The notes under the pieces were generated by a model that was not told the origin of the DNA, made no database searches, and saw nothing but the letters and a program-made list of their open reading frames with translations. From Parcubacteria group bacterium CG08_land_8_20_14_0_20_43_9 (GTDB lineage Bacteria > Patescibacteriota > Minisyncoccia > Minisyncoccales > PEYH01), in the NCBI GenBank assembly GCA_002774465.1, contig PEYH01000007.1, forward strand, positions 1 to 8,653: a DNA stretch of 8,653 nucleotides. Direction: 5' to 3'. Every line of letters starts with the position of its first letter. Within the stretch, counting starts at the first letter, position 1. The position numbers were made by a program, and so were the translations under genes. This document shows, piece after piece, positions 1-5,481 of this stretch.

Positions 1-789
1 TCCGTATATTCAATTCTTGATTCTGAAGAAGGAATCTTGATTGTTCCGTTAAATTTTCTTTGCGCCGAAAACTCAAAAAAAATCAGAAATCTATTTTTTG
101 AAAAATTCAAAATTGTTAAATTAAATGTTTTTTCACAACAGGTTTTTGACGATACAACCTATAATGTTATCTCCTTTTACTATAAAAAAAATGGCTTCGA
201 GGATAAAAATAAAATATCAATTACCATATTCCCAGAAAAAGAAAAAATTAATTTTATTATAGAAAGAAAATTTGGCTGGCAATTAGGCGGAAATTTTATC
301 AATCAAGTTAAGAACGCCAAAAACTACTTGGAAATTTTCCGGTTGACTGAAGATTCCTTAAAATCTGGAAACTACGAAGCCAAAATGGCTCTCCAGAACA
401 TAAAAGAGATAAAGAATTATCATATCCACGAAAATATCAAAAGCCTTTTGGAAAGAAATATTTTATTATTAAGAGCCATTGACAGCAAGAACGGAAAAAA
501 GATACAACTTGAAGATATAAGAGAATATAATATTTTAGGTCTTGTTGGCAAAAACACTTCTCGAAATATGGCGCATATAATTTTTGGTCAAGAAATATCC
601 ATTGGAGAACAAAAAAAATTAATACAAAAGTTTAATCAGGAACTAAATAAAAACAGAAAAAAATATTTTTCGTTCTTTCTGACTAATTTTCGCGACAATG
701 GCCGCAAAAGAATTTCCTTCGATTTTACTTATAAACTCTTGAATTATCTTTATGAACAAAAACATTCAAAACAATCAATGCTACTTTAA
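1..789 (+). CDS. N6-adenine DNA methyltransferase, C-terminal part (5' end outside window)
   Basis: Probable modification enzyme of a type II restriction-modification system, methylating adenine with S-adenosylmethionine. The frame is open from base 1, so the gene starts left of the window; the TTG at 37 is unlikely to be the true start. Visible residues 1-62 match the part of class I N6-adenine methyltransferases after the catalytic NPPY motif: a strand ending in GILIVPLNFL, then a helix, then QVFDDTTYNVISFYYKK, typical of the 'vFddTtt.v' segment. The rest (about residues 63-262) would be the target-recognition region. It ends with a basic FFLTNFRDNGRKRISF stretch like those seen at the C-terminus of such enzymes. 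The SAM-binding and NPPY motifs lie outside, so class and specificity cannot be stated. The 3' end overlaps the nuclease gene by 38 bp, which supports the R-M reading. It is very AT-rich compared with the housekeeping genes to the right. The family call is from motif memory, not a search. Confidence 0.72.
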   Translation, partial: SVYSILDSEEGILIVPLNFLCAENSKKIRNLFFEKFKIVKLNVFSQQVFDDTTYNVISFYYKKNGFEDKNKISITIFPEKEKINFIIERKFGWQLGGNFINQVKNAKNYLEIFRLTEDSLKSGNYEAKMALQNIKEIKNYHIHENIKSLLERNILLLRAIDSKNGKKIQLEDIREYNILGLVGKNTSRNMAHIIFGQEISIGEQKKLIQKFNQELNKNRKKYFSFFLTNFRDNGRKRISFDFTYKLLNYLYEQKHSKQSMLL

Positions 790-1675
790 AATATCTCAAG
801 AAAATCCAGAGTCTTCTTTAGATAGTTTTTATATTTTTGATAAAAAAAGTTCAAATTTAGAAAAATACATCAAAAATACAAAAGAAATTAAAGAAATTTT
901 AACTACAATCAAAATGCTTCAAAAGAAAAAAGAAAATCCTAAAACAATTAATAAATATTTTGAAGAACTGCAAAAATCCTTATCAGAATTTTCTAATTGT
1001 TCCGAATTTATCTGTTTTGTTAATGCCTGCGATAATACCTTAGACGCAGTCAAAAAAGATTTGGATTTAATAAAGAAAATTACTCAAAGATACTTTTCTA
1101 GAAGATTATTAAGCGATCTAATCCCAGAAGAATGGATTCAAGCAATATTAGACTCTAATTCATCTCGCAAAAAAGGGAAATGCGGCGAATTGAAGCTTAT
1201 CTCAATATTGAAGAATTTGGGATTTAAAGAAGTTAAAAATTGGGAAGATTTTAATAAATCTAATAAATGCGTTGCTCAATTTTCTAAAGTCTTCAGCGTT
1301 AAAAAGGTCCAAGAAAATCTGGATATAAAAATTAAAGCCAAAAAGCAAGGTAAAAAATTGGATTTGATTATTAAGTATAAAAATAAGATATTTTTAGTTG
1401 AGGCAAAGCATCTCAACACTTCCGGCGGTGGGCAAGACAAACAGATTTCAGAATTAATTGAAATATTGAATCTTAAAGAAAAAACTCTGGATATCTCTTA
1501 TATTTCTTTCTTAGATGGTAGTTATTCAAACATACTTTTATCTAATAGCAAAGCTGGCGACAAATTAAAAACTCAAAGAAAAGAGATTAAGAAATATCTA
1601 AAGAAAAATCCGAATAATTACTGGCTAAATACTACTGGATTCAAAAATCTATTTTCTGACTTAGTAAAATCTTAA
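752..1675 (+). CDS. PD-(D/E)XK restriction endonuclease-like protein
   Basis: A 307-residue protein, probably the restriction partner of the preceding methyltransferase. The C-terminal half carries a PD-(D/E)XK nuclease signature: a helix with GELK (E146), then D204 in KKLDLII, a short turn, and E217-A-K219 in FLVEAKHL, followed by a GGGQDKQ loop (residues 225-231). D204, E217 and K219 would bind the metal and catalyse phosphodiester cleavage. The N-terminal half (about 1-130) is Lys/Glu-rich and probably helical, with no recognised domain. The start ATG lies inside the methyltransferase gene in another frame, a 38-bp overlap suggesting translational coupling, and no Shine-Dalgarno precedes it. 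The stop overlaps by two bases the stop of a minus-strand reading frame. Base composition is about 30% GC, lower than the core genes, consistent with transfer. Recognition specificity is unknown. It could instead be a solitary nuclease, but the context makes a type II R enzyme likely. Confidence 0.72.
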   Translation: MNKNIQNNQCYFKISQENPESSLDSFYIFDKKSSNLEKYIKNTKEIKEILTTIKMLQKKKENPKTINKYFEELQKSLSEFSNCSEFICFVNACDNTLDAVKKDLDLIKKITQRYFSRRLLSDLIPEEWIQAILDSNSSRKKGKCGELKLISILKNLGFKEVKNWEDFNKSNKCVAQFSKVFSVKKVQENLDIKIKAKKQGKKLDLIIKYKNKIFLVEAKHLNTSGGGQDKQISELIEILNLKEKTLDISYISFLDGSYSNILLSNSKAGDKLKTQRKEIKKYLKKNPNNYWLNTTGFKNLFSDLVKS

Positions 1676-1824
1676 TAAACCTTAATCGCAAATTTTGGCA
1701 CTTCAAACCATTTTGGATTTTTTCTGTATAATTTGCGTAATTTCCTCATTTTTGGTTCAATAGAGGTAGTAAAAGGTTCCAACTTGCGGAAATCCACACC
1801 GCCTAAGTTTTTTAATATACACAC
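1672..1824 (-). pseudogene. Unrecognised coding-like gene tail on the minus strand (truncated gene or small ORF)
   Basis: Reading the minus strand in the frame that ends with TAA at 1674-1672 gives a protein-like tail: GGVDFRKLEPFTTSIEPK, then a basic helix MRKLRKLYRKNPKW, then FEVPKFAIKVY and stop. Its composition (amphipathic basic helix, W/F/P-rich end) looks more like real protein than the hydrophobic reading of the adjacent frame. The frame is blocked upstream by TAA at 1866-1864 and has no ATG before the coding-like part. Possible starts are GTG at 1824 or 1797 (50 or 41 residues), neither with a convincing ribosome site. It converges tail-to-tail with the nuclease gene, and the two stop codons overlap. 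The coding-like stretch ends close to the 27-bp palindrome, so it may be the surviving 3' end of a gene whose front was replaced. I do not recognise the family. Confidence 0.42.
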
Positions 1825-1832
1825 AAATATAC

Positions 1833-1865
1833 AAATTACGAGACCGGGTCTCGTAATTTTGTTTT
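1833..1865. terminator. 27-bp perfect palindrome with T-tract, possible bidirectional terminator
   Basis: Arms aaattacgagacc (1833-1845) and ggtctcgtaattt (1847-1859) are perfect complements around a single G. As RNA this gives an 11-bp stem with a ccggg loop. On the + strand it is followed by ttttgtttt (1857-1865). On the minus strand it is followed by an A/T-rich aatttgtatattt stretch. It would end transcription from the restriction-modification genes before the promoter at 1890. Such a perfect palindrome could also be a protein-binding site or the end of a mobile segment. Confidence 0.55.
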
Positions 1866-1889
1866 ATGGTCGGGAAATCGCCTAATGGC

Positions 1890-1918
1890 TGGACAAAAAA
1901 GAGATAGTATGATATAAT
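1890..1918 (+). promoter_or_regulatory. Extended -10 sigma70-type promoter of the GC-rich small gene
   Basis: A -35 box TGGACA (1890-1895, 5/6 to consensus) is followed by a 17-bp spacer and a perfect TATAAT (1913-1918). TG sits at 1910-1911, giving the extended TGnTATAAT form. The predicted start is near 1925, about 48 nt ahead of the ATG at 1973. It is the best promoter in the window by consensus match. Confidence 0.75.
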
Positions 1919-1934
1919 ATTAACATCAAACAGA

Positions 1935-1971
1935 AGGTCTTTGGACTTAGGTCCTGACCTGAGGAGGGACC
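1935..1971 (+). promoter_or_regulatory. Structured leader with strong Shine-Dalgarno of the small membrane-protein gene
   Basis: GAGGAGG at 1961-1967 lies 5 nt before the ATG at 1973 and is the only strong ribosome-binding site in the window. The leader is built from repeated GGTC/GACC words. A hairpin AGGTC-TTTG-GACTT (1935-1948, one G-U pair) comes first. The self-complementary AGGTCCTGACCT (1949-1960) follows. GGTCC (1950-1954) can pair with GGACC (1967-1971), placing the ribosome site in the loop, and TCCT (1952-1955) can instead pair with AGGA (1962-1965) and mask it. These exclusive pairings could control translation. The ribosome site is clear; the switch is inference. Confidence 0.55.
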
Positions 1972-1972
1972 A

Positions 1973-2257
1973 ATGGGAGTGGCAGGAGTGCTTGGAGTGG
2001 TGATGGTCTTTGTGGCGCTTCTCGGCGCCGTATGGGCCGTAGGGGGGTGGCTTCGTTTCGTTCGTCTCGGGAGGATGCGGCGGTCGGCGAAGAAGGATCC
2101 GAATTCGGATTGTTGTTGGGACAGTCCGATCTCCGAGGTGCCCATCTCGCTCAACGAGGCACTTCAGCCGGGCCGGTATGTCCGGTTGGACTGGAGGACT
2201 TGTCGGGTTCTTCCCAGTCAGGACAGATGTCTGACTTGGCCCCCTTACTCGTTTTAG
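1973..2257 (+). CDS. Small single-pass membrane protein, unknown function, GC-rich cassette
   Basis: A 94-residue protein with no family I recognise. Residues 3-27 form one hydrophobic segment (GVLGVVMVFVALLGAVW), with T dominating the second codon position, as real transmembrane helices do. A basic stretch follows (R28, R31, R34, R36, R37, K40, K41), so the positive-inside rule predicts N-out and the C-terminal 50 residues in the cytoplasm. That tail has four cysteines (C47, C48, C77, C86), several tryptophans and an ALQPGRYVRLDW segment. The gene is framed by its own promoter (1890-1918), a GAGGAGG ribosome site and an intrinsic terminator starting one base after its TAG stop, so it is a complete one-gene transcription unit. 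GC is about 61% by hand count, against roughly 30% on the left and mid-40s on the right, and its stop is TAG where all neighbours use TAA. This suggests foreign origin. A structured non-coding RNA of about 355 nt is the main alternative, but the hydrophobic codon pattern and ribosome site favour protein. Confidence 0.65.
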   Translation: MGVAGVLGVVMVFVALLGAVWAVGGWLRFVRLGRMRRSAKKDPNSDCCWDSPISEVPISLNEALQPGRYVRLDWRTCRVLPSQDRCLTWPPYSF

Positions 2258-2281
2258 CTGTGGATATCCGCGGTTTTTTTT
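2258..2281 (+). terminator. Intrinsic terminator after the small membrane-protein gene
   Basis: Stem CTGTGG (2258-2263) pairs with CCGCGG (2268-2273), using two G-U pairs around an ATAT loop, and is followed by eight T residues (2274-2281). It begins right after the TAG stop at 2255-2257. There is no T-tract on the opposite side, so it works only for the + strand. It insulates the small gene from pheS. Confidence 0.75.
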
Positions 2282-2283
2282 AT

Positions 2284-2312
2284 TTGATTTAAGCCCGATT
2301 TTGCGGTACAAT
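2284..2312 (+). promoter_or_regulatory. pheS promoter
   Basis: TTGATT (2284-2289) and TACAAT (2307-2312) are separated by 17 bp, matching 4/6 and 5/6 of the sigma70 boxes. The -35 box abuts the T-tract of the preceding terminator. A start near 2319 leaves only about 13 nt before the pheS ATG, so the mRNA is nearly leaderless. Confidence 0.6.
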
Positions 2313-2331
2313 AAAAGCATAATAAAGCGAA

Positions 2332-3396
2332 ATGGAGAACTTAGAAAATATCAAAAACCGGGCGGAAAAAGAATTGGTTTCAGCTCAAAATAGCGAAGAA
2401 ATAAAAAAGGTTTTCCGAAAATACTTGGGAAAAGACGGGGAGATTACCCGGATTTTGCGTTCTCTGAAAGATATTCAGGAACAGAAGAGAAAAGCGGTCG
2501 GGAAATCAGCCAATCAAATTAAACAGGAATTGGAGCAAAAAATTGAAATCAAGAAAAAAGCGATTAGCGCAGTAATTGAAAAAGGAAAATCAAAAAAACA
2601 GATGGACATCAGTCGTCCGGGTCATAAAATATCAATAGGGCATATTCATCCGATTACAAAGGTAAAAAAAGAGGTGGAAGACATTTTTGAACGGCTCGGA
2701 TTTTCAGTGGTGGAGGGGCCGGAGGTGGAAACCGAGTGGTATAATTTTGATGCTTTGAATATTCCGGCAAATCATCCGGCAAGAGATATGTGGGATACAT
2801 TCTGGCTCCGCCAGAATGAGTCCAAGGTCCAAAATCCAAAGTCAAAAATAAACACAAAATCCCAGAGGTTGTTGTTGAGAACGCATACCAGTCCGGTGCA
2901 GGTAAGATATATGGAAAAACACAATCCGCCATTAAGGATTATTGTGCCGGGCAGAACTTTCCGCTATGAAGCCACAGATGCCTCGCACGAAATTAATTTT
3001 TATCAGGCAGAAGGGCTGATGGTGGACAAAGAGATAAGCGCCGCCAACTTGAAGGCGATTATGGAGAAGTTTTTTGAAATGTTTTTTAAGCAAAATGTTG
3101 GAATACGGTTAAGGCCGAGCTTTTTTCCGTTCACAGAACCCAGCTTTGAAGTTGATGTCCAATGCGTGGTTTGCAAGGGTAAGGGCTGCAGCGTTTGCTC
3201 AAAAAGGGGGTGGTTGGAGATGGCCGGAGCCGGCATGGTGCATCCGCAGGTTTTTAAGTCAGCAGGGCTTAATCCCAGAGAGTGGCAGGGATTTGCCTTT
3301 GGCATGGGACTAGACCGTCTTGCCATGATGAAATACAAAATTGACGATATCCGGCTGTTGTATAAAGGGGATTTAAGATTCTTGGAGCAATTTTAA
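2332..3396 (+). CDS. pheS: Phenylalanyl-tRNA synthetase alpha subunit
   Basis: Catalytic subunit of the alpha2beta2 class II synthetase that activates Phe with ATP and charges tRNA-Phe in the cytoplasm. Residues 1-90 form the charged N-terminal coiled coil that contacts tRNA. The aminoacylation core follows: motif 1 region GHIHPITK to VEGPEVETEWYNFDALN (103-143), motif 2 FRYEATDASHEINFYQ (210-225), motif 3 GFAFGMGLDRLAMMKY (320-335), and the usual C-terminal end at FLEQF. A Cys cluster CxxCxxxxCxxC (C278, C281, C286, C289) lies before WLEMAGAGMVHP, as in many bacterial PheS proteins, and may bind a metal. At 354 aa it is longer than the roughly 327-aa E. coli protein, partly because of a loop at 160-179 encoded by a 7-bp DNA repeat. 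It has its own promoter. No Shine-Dalgarno is seen before the ATG. pheT follows after 22 bp. Confidence 0.97.
   Translation: MENLENIKNRAEKELVSAQNSEEIKKVFRKYLGKDGEITRILRSLKDIQEQKRKAVGKSANQIKQELEQKIEIKKKAISAVIEKGKSKKQMDISRPGHKISIGHIHPITKVKKEVEDIFERLGFSVVEGPEVETEWYNFDALNIPANHPARDMWDTFWLRQNESKVQNPKSKINTKSQRLLLRTHTSPVQVRYMEKHNPPLRIIVPGRTFRYEATDASHEINFYQAEGLMVDKEISAANLKAIMEKFFEMFFKQNVGIRLRPSFFPFTEPSFEVDVQCVVCKGKGCSVCSKRGWLEMAGAGMVHPQVFKSAGLNPREWQGFAFGMGLDRLAMMKYKIDDIRLLYKGDLRFLEQF
2821..2848 (+). repeat. Four 7-bp tandem units inside pheS
   Basis: The units read tccaagg, tccaaaa, tccaaag, tcaaaaa. They encode the hydrophilic loop SKVQNPKSK (about residues 164-172) in a surface position where family members vary in length. 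A related, more degenerate run occurs in pheT near 3641-3668. Confidence 0.6.
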
Positions 3397-3418
3397 TTTT
3401 TAATTTGAGCAAAGCGAT

Positions 3419-5458
3419 ATGTTGTTTTCCTACGATTGGCTACAATCATTTTTCAAAGATAAATTACCGGCGCCAAAGAAATTGGCGGAACTTTTGACGC
3501 TTCGCAGTTTTGAGGTTGAAGAAGTGAAGAGAGCGGGCAAGGATTGGGCTTTGGACATAAACGTGACGCCGGACAGGGGGACTGACTGTCTGTCGCATTT
3601 TGGCATAAGTCGTGAATGCTCCGCCTTCACTAAGTTAAAAATTAAAAGTCCAAAATCAAAAGTTAAGGAGAATAATAAAGATAATATTAAGGATTTTATT
3701 CAGGTTGAAATAAAAAATAATAATGATTGTCCGAGGTATATGGGAAGAATTATTTCTGGCGTGAAAATCGGCGTTTCGCCGAAACGTATTCGGGAAAGGT
3801 TGAGAACTTGCGGGCTTGAGCCGATTAACAATGTTGTAGACGCGGCCAACTATGTAATGCTTGAACTCGGCCAACCGCTTCACGCTTTTGATTTGGGCAA
3901 AATCAGCGGCAAAAAGATTGTTGTAAGGAGGGCCAAAGCAGGGGAGAGCATTGATGCTTTGGACGATAAGAAATATAAGCTGGATAAAAAAAATCTTGTC
4001 ATTGCCGATTCTAAAAAGATTTTGGCGATTGCCGGCATTAAGGGCGGGAAAAGCGCTGCCATAGACGAAAACACAAAAGATATATTCATTGAATCGGCTA
4101 ATTTTGAGCCGGTGATGGTTCGCTTGAGTTCGCAAGGTCTTAAATTAAAAACCGACGCTTCTGTCAGGTTTGAGCATGGAGCGGATCCGAATTTTGCGGA
4201 AACAGCGTTGGACAGTTTGGCTGTATTAATAGAGGAAGTTGCTGGCGGGAAGATAATTGAAGGCAAGATAGATATTTATCCGAAGAAGCTCTTGCCCAAG
4301 AAGTTAAAATTGGATTTAGAAAAAATAGAAAGCATCCTGGGCATCAAAATCGGGCAGAAGGAAGTTATTAGAATCTTAAATTTTCTGGGGCTCGAGACAA
4401 AGGCGGATTTGACCGTGGCTGTTCCAACCTGGCGGCCGGATTTGGCGGGGAATGAGGATTTTGCCGAGGAGACAGGAAGGATATATGGGTACGAGAAGTT
4501 GAAATCAGTTTATCCAAGATTGGCCCTGATACCAGCCAAAAAAAATGACGACATTCTCTGGGAGGAGAAGATAAAGGACTTTTTGAAAGAAGCGGGCTTT
4601 TCAGAGACCTATGGCTATTCTTTTATTAGCAAAAGGGCAGGAGACGCGATGGAGGGCAAATTGGTAGAGTTGGAGAATCCTTTTTCAGAACAATTTTATT
4701 ATCTCCGGCCGAACTTATTGCTCAATCTTTATGAAAATGCGCAATATAATTCCAGAAATTTGAATCCCGAAAAGATGATTAAAATTTTTGAGATAGGGAA
4801 TGTTTTTAACAAAAGAAAAGAGGGGATTATGGAAAAGAAAATGTTAAGCGCAATAATGGCCGGAGAGAATGAAGAATCGTTTTATGTGCTTAAAGGAGTT
4901 GTTGATTCGTTGTTTGAAAAGGCGGGAATCAGCGATTATTATTTTGACGATTATCAGGCCACACCCGAGGACGGCGAATCAAATCTTTGGGAAGCGGGCG
5001 AAAGGGCGGAAATCAAGATTGGGGACAGAGAAGTCGGGTTTTTGGGGAAGTTGAATTTCCCTGTCTTTAACAAAGACCGGCAAACAAGAGAAGTGTATGC
5101 CCTGAATATTGATTTTGACGCCTTGGTGCGGGAATGCAATGATGAGAGCGAATATGAGCCCATCTCCAAGTTCCCGGCTGCAGTGCGGGATGTTGCTTTG
5201 CTGGTTCCCGGGGAGACGAGAGTAGGCGAGGTTTTGGATGTTATCAATGCGGGCGAAAGCAGACATATCAGGGATGTTGATTTGTTTGACCTTTACGAAG
5301 GGCCCGAATTGCCGGAAGGCAAGAAAAACCTGGCTTTTCATATAATATTTCAGGCAAAAGACAGGACTTTGACTGGCCGGGAAATTGATTCTATGATGGC
5401 GAAAATCATTCAGCAATTAGAAGATAATTCCGGATGGGAAGTGCGGAAAACGAATTAA
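3419..5458 (+). CDS. pheT: Phenylalanyl-tRNA synthetase beta subunit, lacking the OB-fold tRNA-binding domain
   Basis: Structural and editing subunit of PheRS. Residues 1-70 are the split N-terminal domain (YDWLQSFF, then NVTPDRGTDCLSHFGISRE). The B3/4 editing domain, which hydrolyses mischarged Tyr-tRNA, spans about 92-257, with NNVVDAANYVMLELGQPLHAFD (137-158) and LKLKTDASVRFEHGADP (241-257). The B5 domain is about 290-362, including VPTWRPDLAGNEDFAEETGR. A catalytic-like core follows (about 375-580), then the C-terminal ferredoxin-fold anticodon-binding domain (584-679, FPAAVRDVALLVPGE to the end). Length is 679 aa against about 800 for the usual long form. The missing part is the EMAP/Trbp111-like OB fold normally inserted after the LEVE motif; here FEVEEV (31-36) runs within about 10 residues into LDINVTPDR. 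Residues 72-91 are a Lys-rich linker from a short repeat. The ATG start has only a weak ribosome site. gyrB begins 23 bp downstream. Confidence 0.96.
   Translation: MLFSYDWLQSFFKDKLPAPKKLAELLTLRSFEVEEVKRAGKDWALDINVTPDRGTDCLSHFGISRECSAFTKLKIKSPKSKVKENNKDNIKDFIQVEIKNNNDCPRYMGRIISGVKIGVSPKRIRERLRTCGLEPINNVVDAANYVMLELGQPLHAFDLGKISGKKIVVRRAKAGESIDALDDKKYKLDKKNLVIADSKKILAIAGIKGGKSAAIDENTKDIFIESANFEPVMVRLSSQGLKLKTDASVRFEHGADPNFAETALDSLAVLIEEVAGGKIIEGKIDIYPKKLLPKKLKLDLEKIESILGIKIGQKEVIRILNFLGLETKADLTVAVPTWRPDLAGNEDFAEETGRIYGYEKLKSVYPRLALIPAKKNDDILWEEKIKDFLKEAGFSETYGYSFISKRAGDAMEGKLVELENPFSEQFYYLRPNLLLNLYENAQYNSRNLNPEKMIKIFEIGNVFNKRKEGIMEKKMLSAIMAGENEESFYVLKGVVDSLFEKAGISDYYFDDYQATPEDGESNLWEAGERAEIKIGDREVGFLGKLNFPVFNKDRQTREVYALNIDFDALVRECNDESEYEPISKFPAAVRDVALLVPGETRVGEVLDVINAGESRHIRDVDLFDLYEGPELPEGKKNLAFHIIFQAKDRTLTGREIDSMMAKIIQQLEDNSGWEVRKTN
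3641..3668 (+). repeat. Degenerate heptamer-like repeat inside pheT
   Basis: The stretch reads roughly agtccaa, aatcaaa, agttaag with 7-bp spacing, like the clearer run in pheS at 2821-2848. It encodes the linker SPKSKVKE just before the B3/4 domain. Both genes thus share an (S/N)PKSK peptide made from similar DNA. Confidence 0.4.
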
Positions 5459-5477
5459 TCATAATTAGCGATTAATT
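5453..5477. repeat. 8-bp inverted repeat across the pheT stop and pheT-gyrB gap
   Basis: aattaatc (5453-5460) and gattaatt (5470-5477) are perfect complements around a 9-nt spacer, containing the pheT stop and ending 4 nt before the gyrB ATG. It is too AT-rich and lacks the T-tract for a terminator. It could be an operator or a weak hairpin affecting gyrB translation. Confidence 0.35.
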
Positions 5478-5481
5478 ATCT

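Noticed and set aside
1727..1732. TATAAT box downstream of the nuclease gene
   Set aside because: No -35 box at 16-18 bp (the TTGGCA at 1695-1700 is 26 bp away), and it falls within the minus-strand coding-like frame.
1781..1813. Hairpin gcgg/ccgc followed by six T residues, possible + strand terminator
   Set aside because: Only 4 bp pair before a bulge, the loop is 9 nt, and the region is better explained as the minus-strand coding-like tail. It could still contribute to termination.
2095..2110. Adjacent GGATCC and GAATTC sites, suggesting vector polylinker
   Set aside because: Only two sites occur, within a 14-bp palindrome in an otherwise continuous reading frame, with no other vector-like sequence; coincidence is likelier.
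1925..2281. Known RNA candidates for the GC-rich transcript: RNase P RNA, tmRNA, SRP RNA
   Set aside because: The RNase P GAGGAAAGTCC core, the tmRNA ends (GGGGnTG start, TTCGA...CCA end) and the SRP GGAAGNAGC loop are not present.
2032..2292. Second + strand open frame in the GC-rich cassette (86 codons)
   Set aside because: It has no ribosome site, reads through the terminator hairpin and T-tract, and lacks the codon pattern of the 94-codon frame.
1757..2320. Long minus-strand open frame (187 codons)
   Set aside because: It runs antisense through the promoter, terminator and palindrome, its middle is Pro/Thr/His-rich as expected from the complement of a GC-rich gene, and another frame at its 3' end looks more protein-like.
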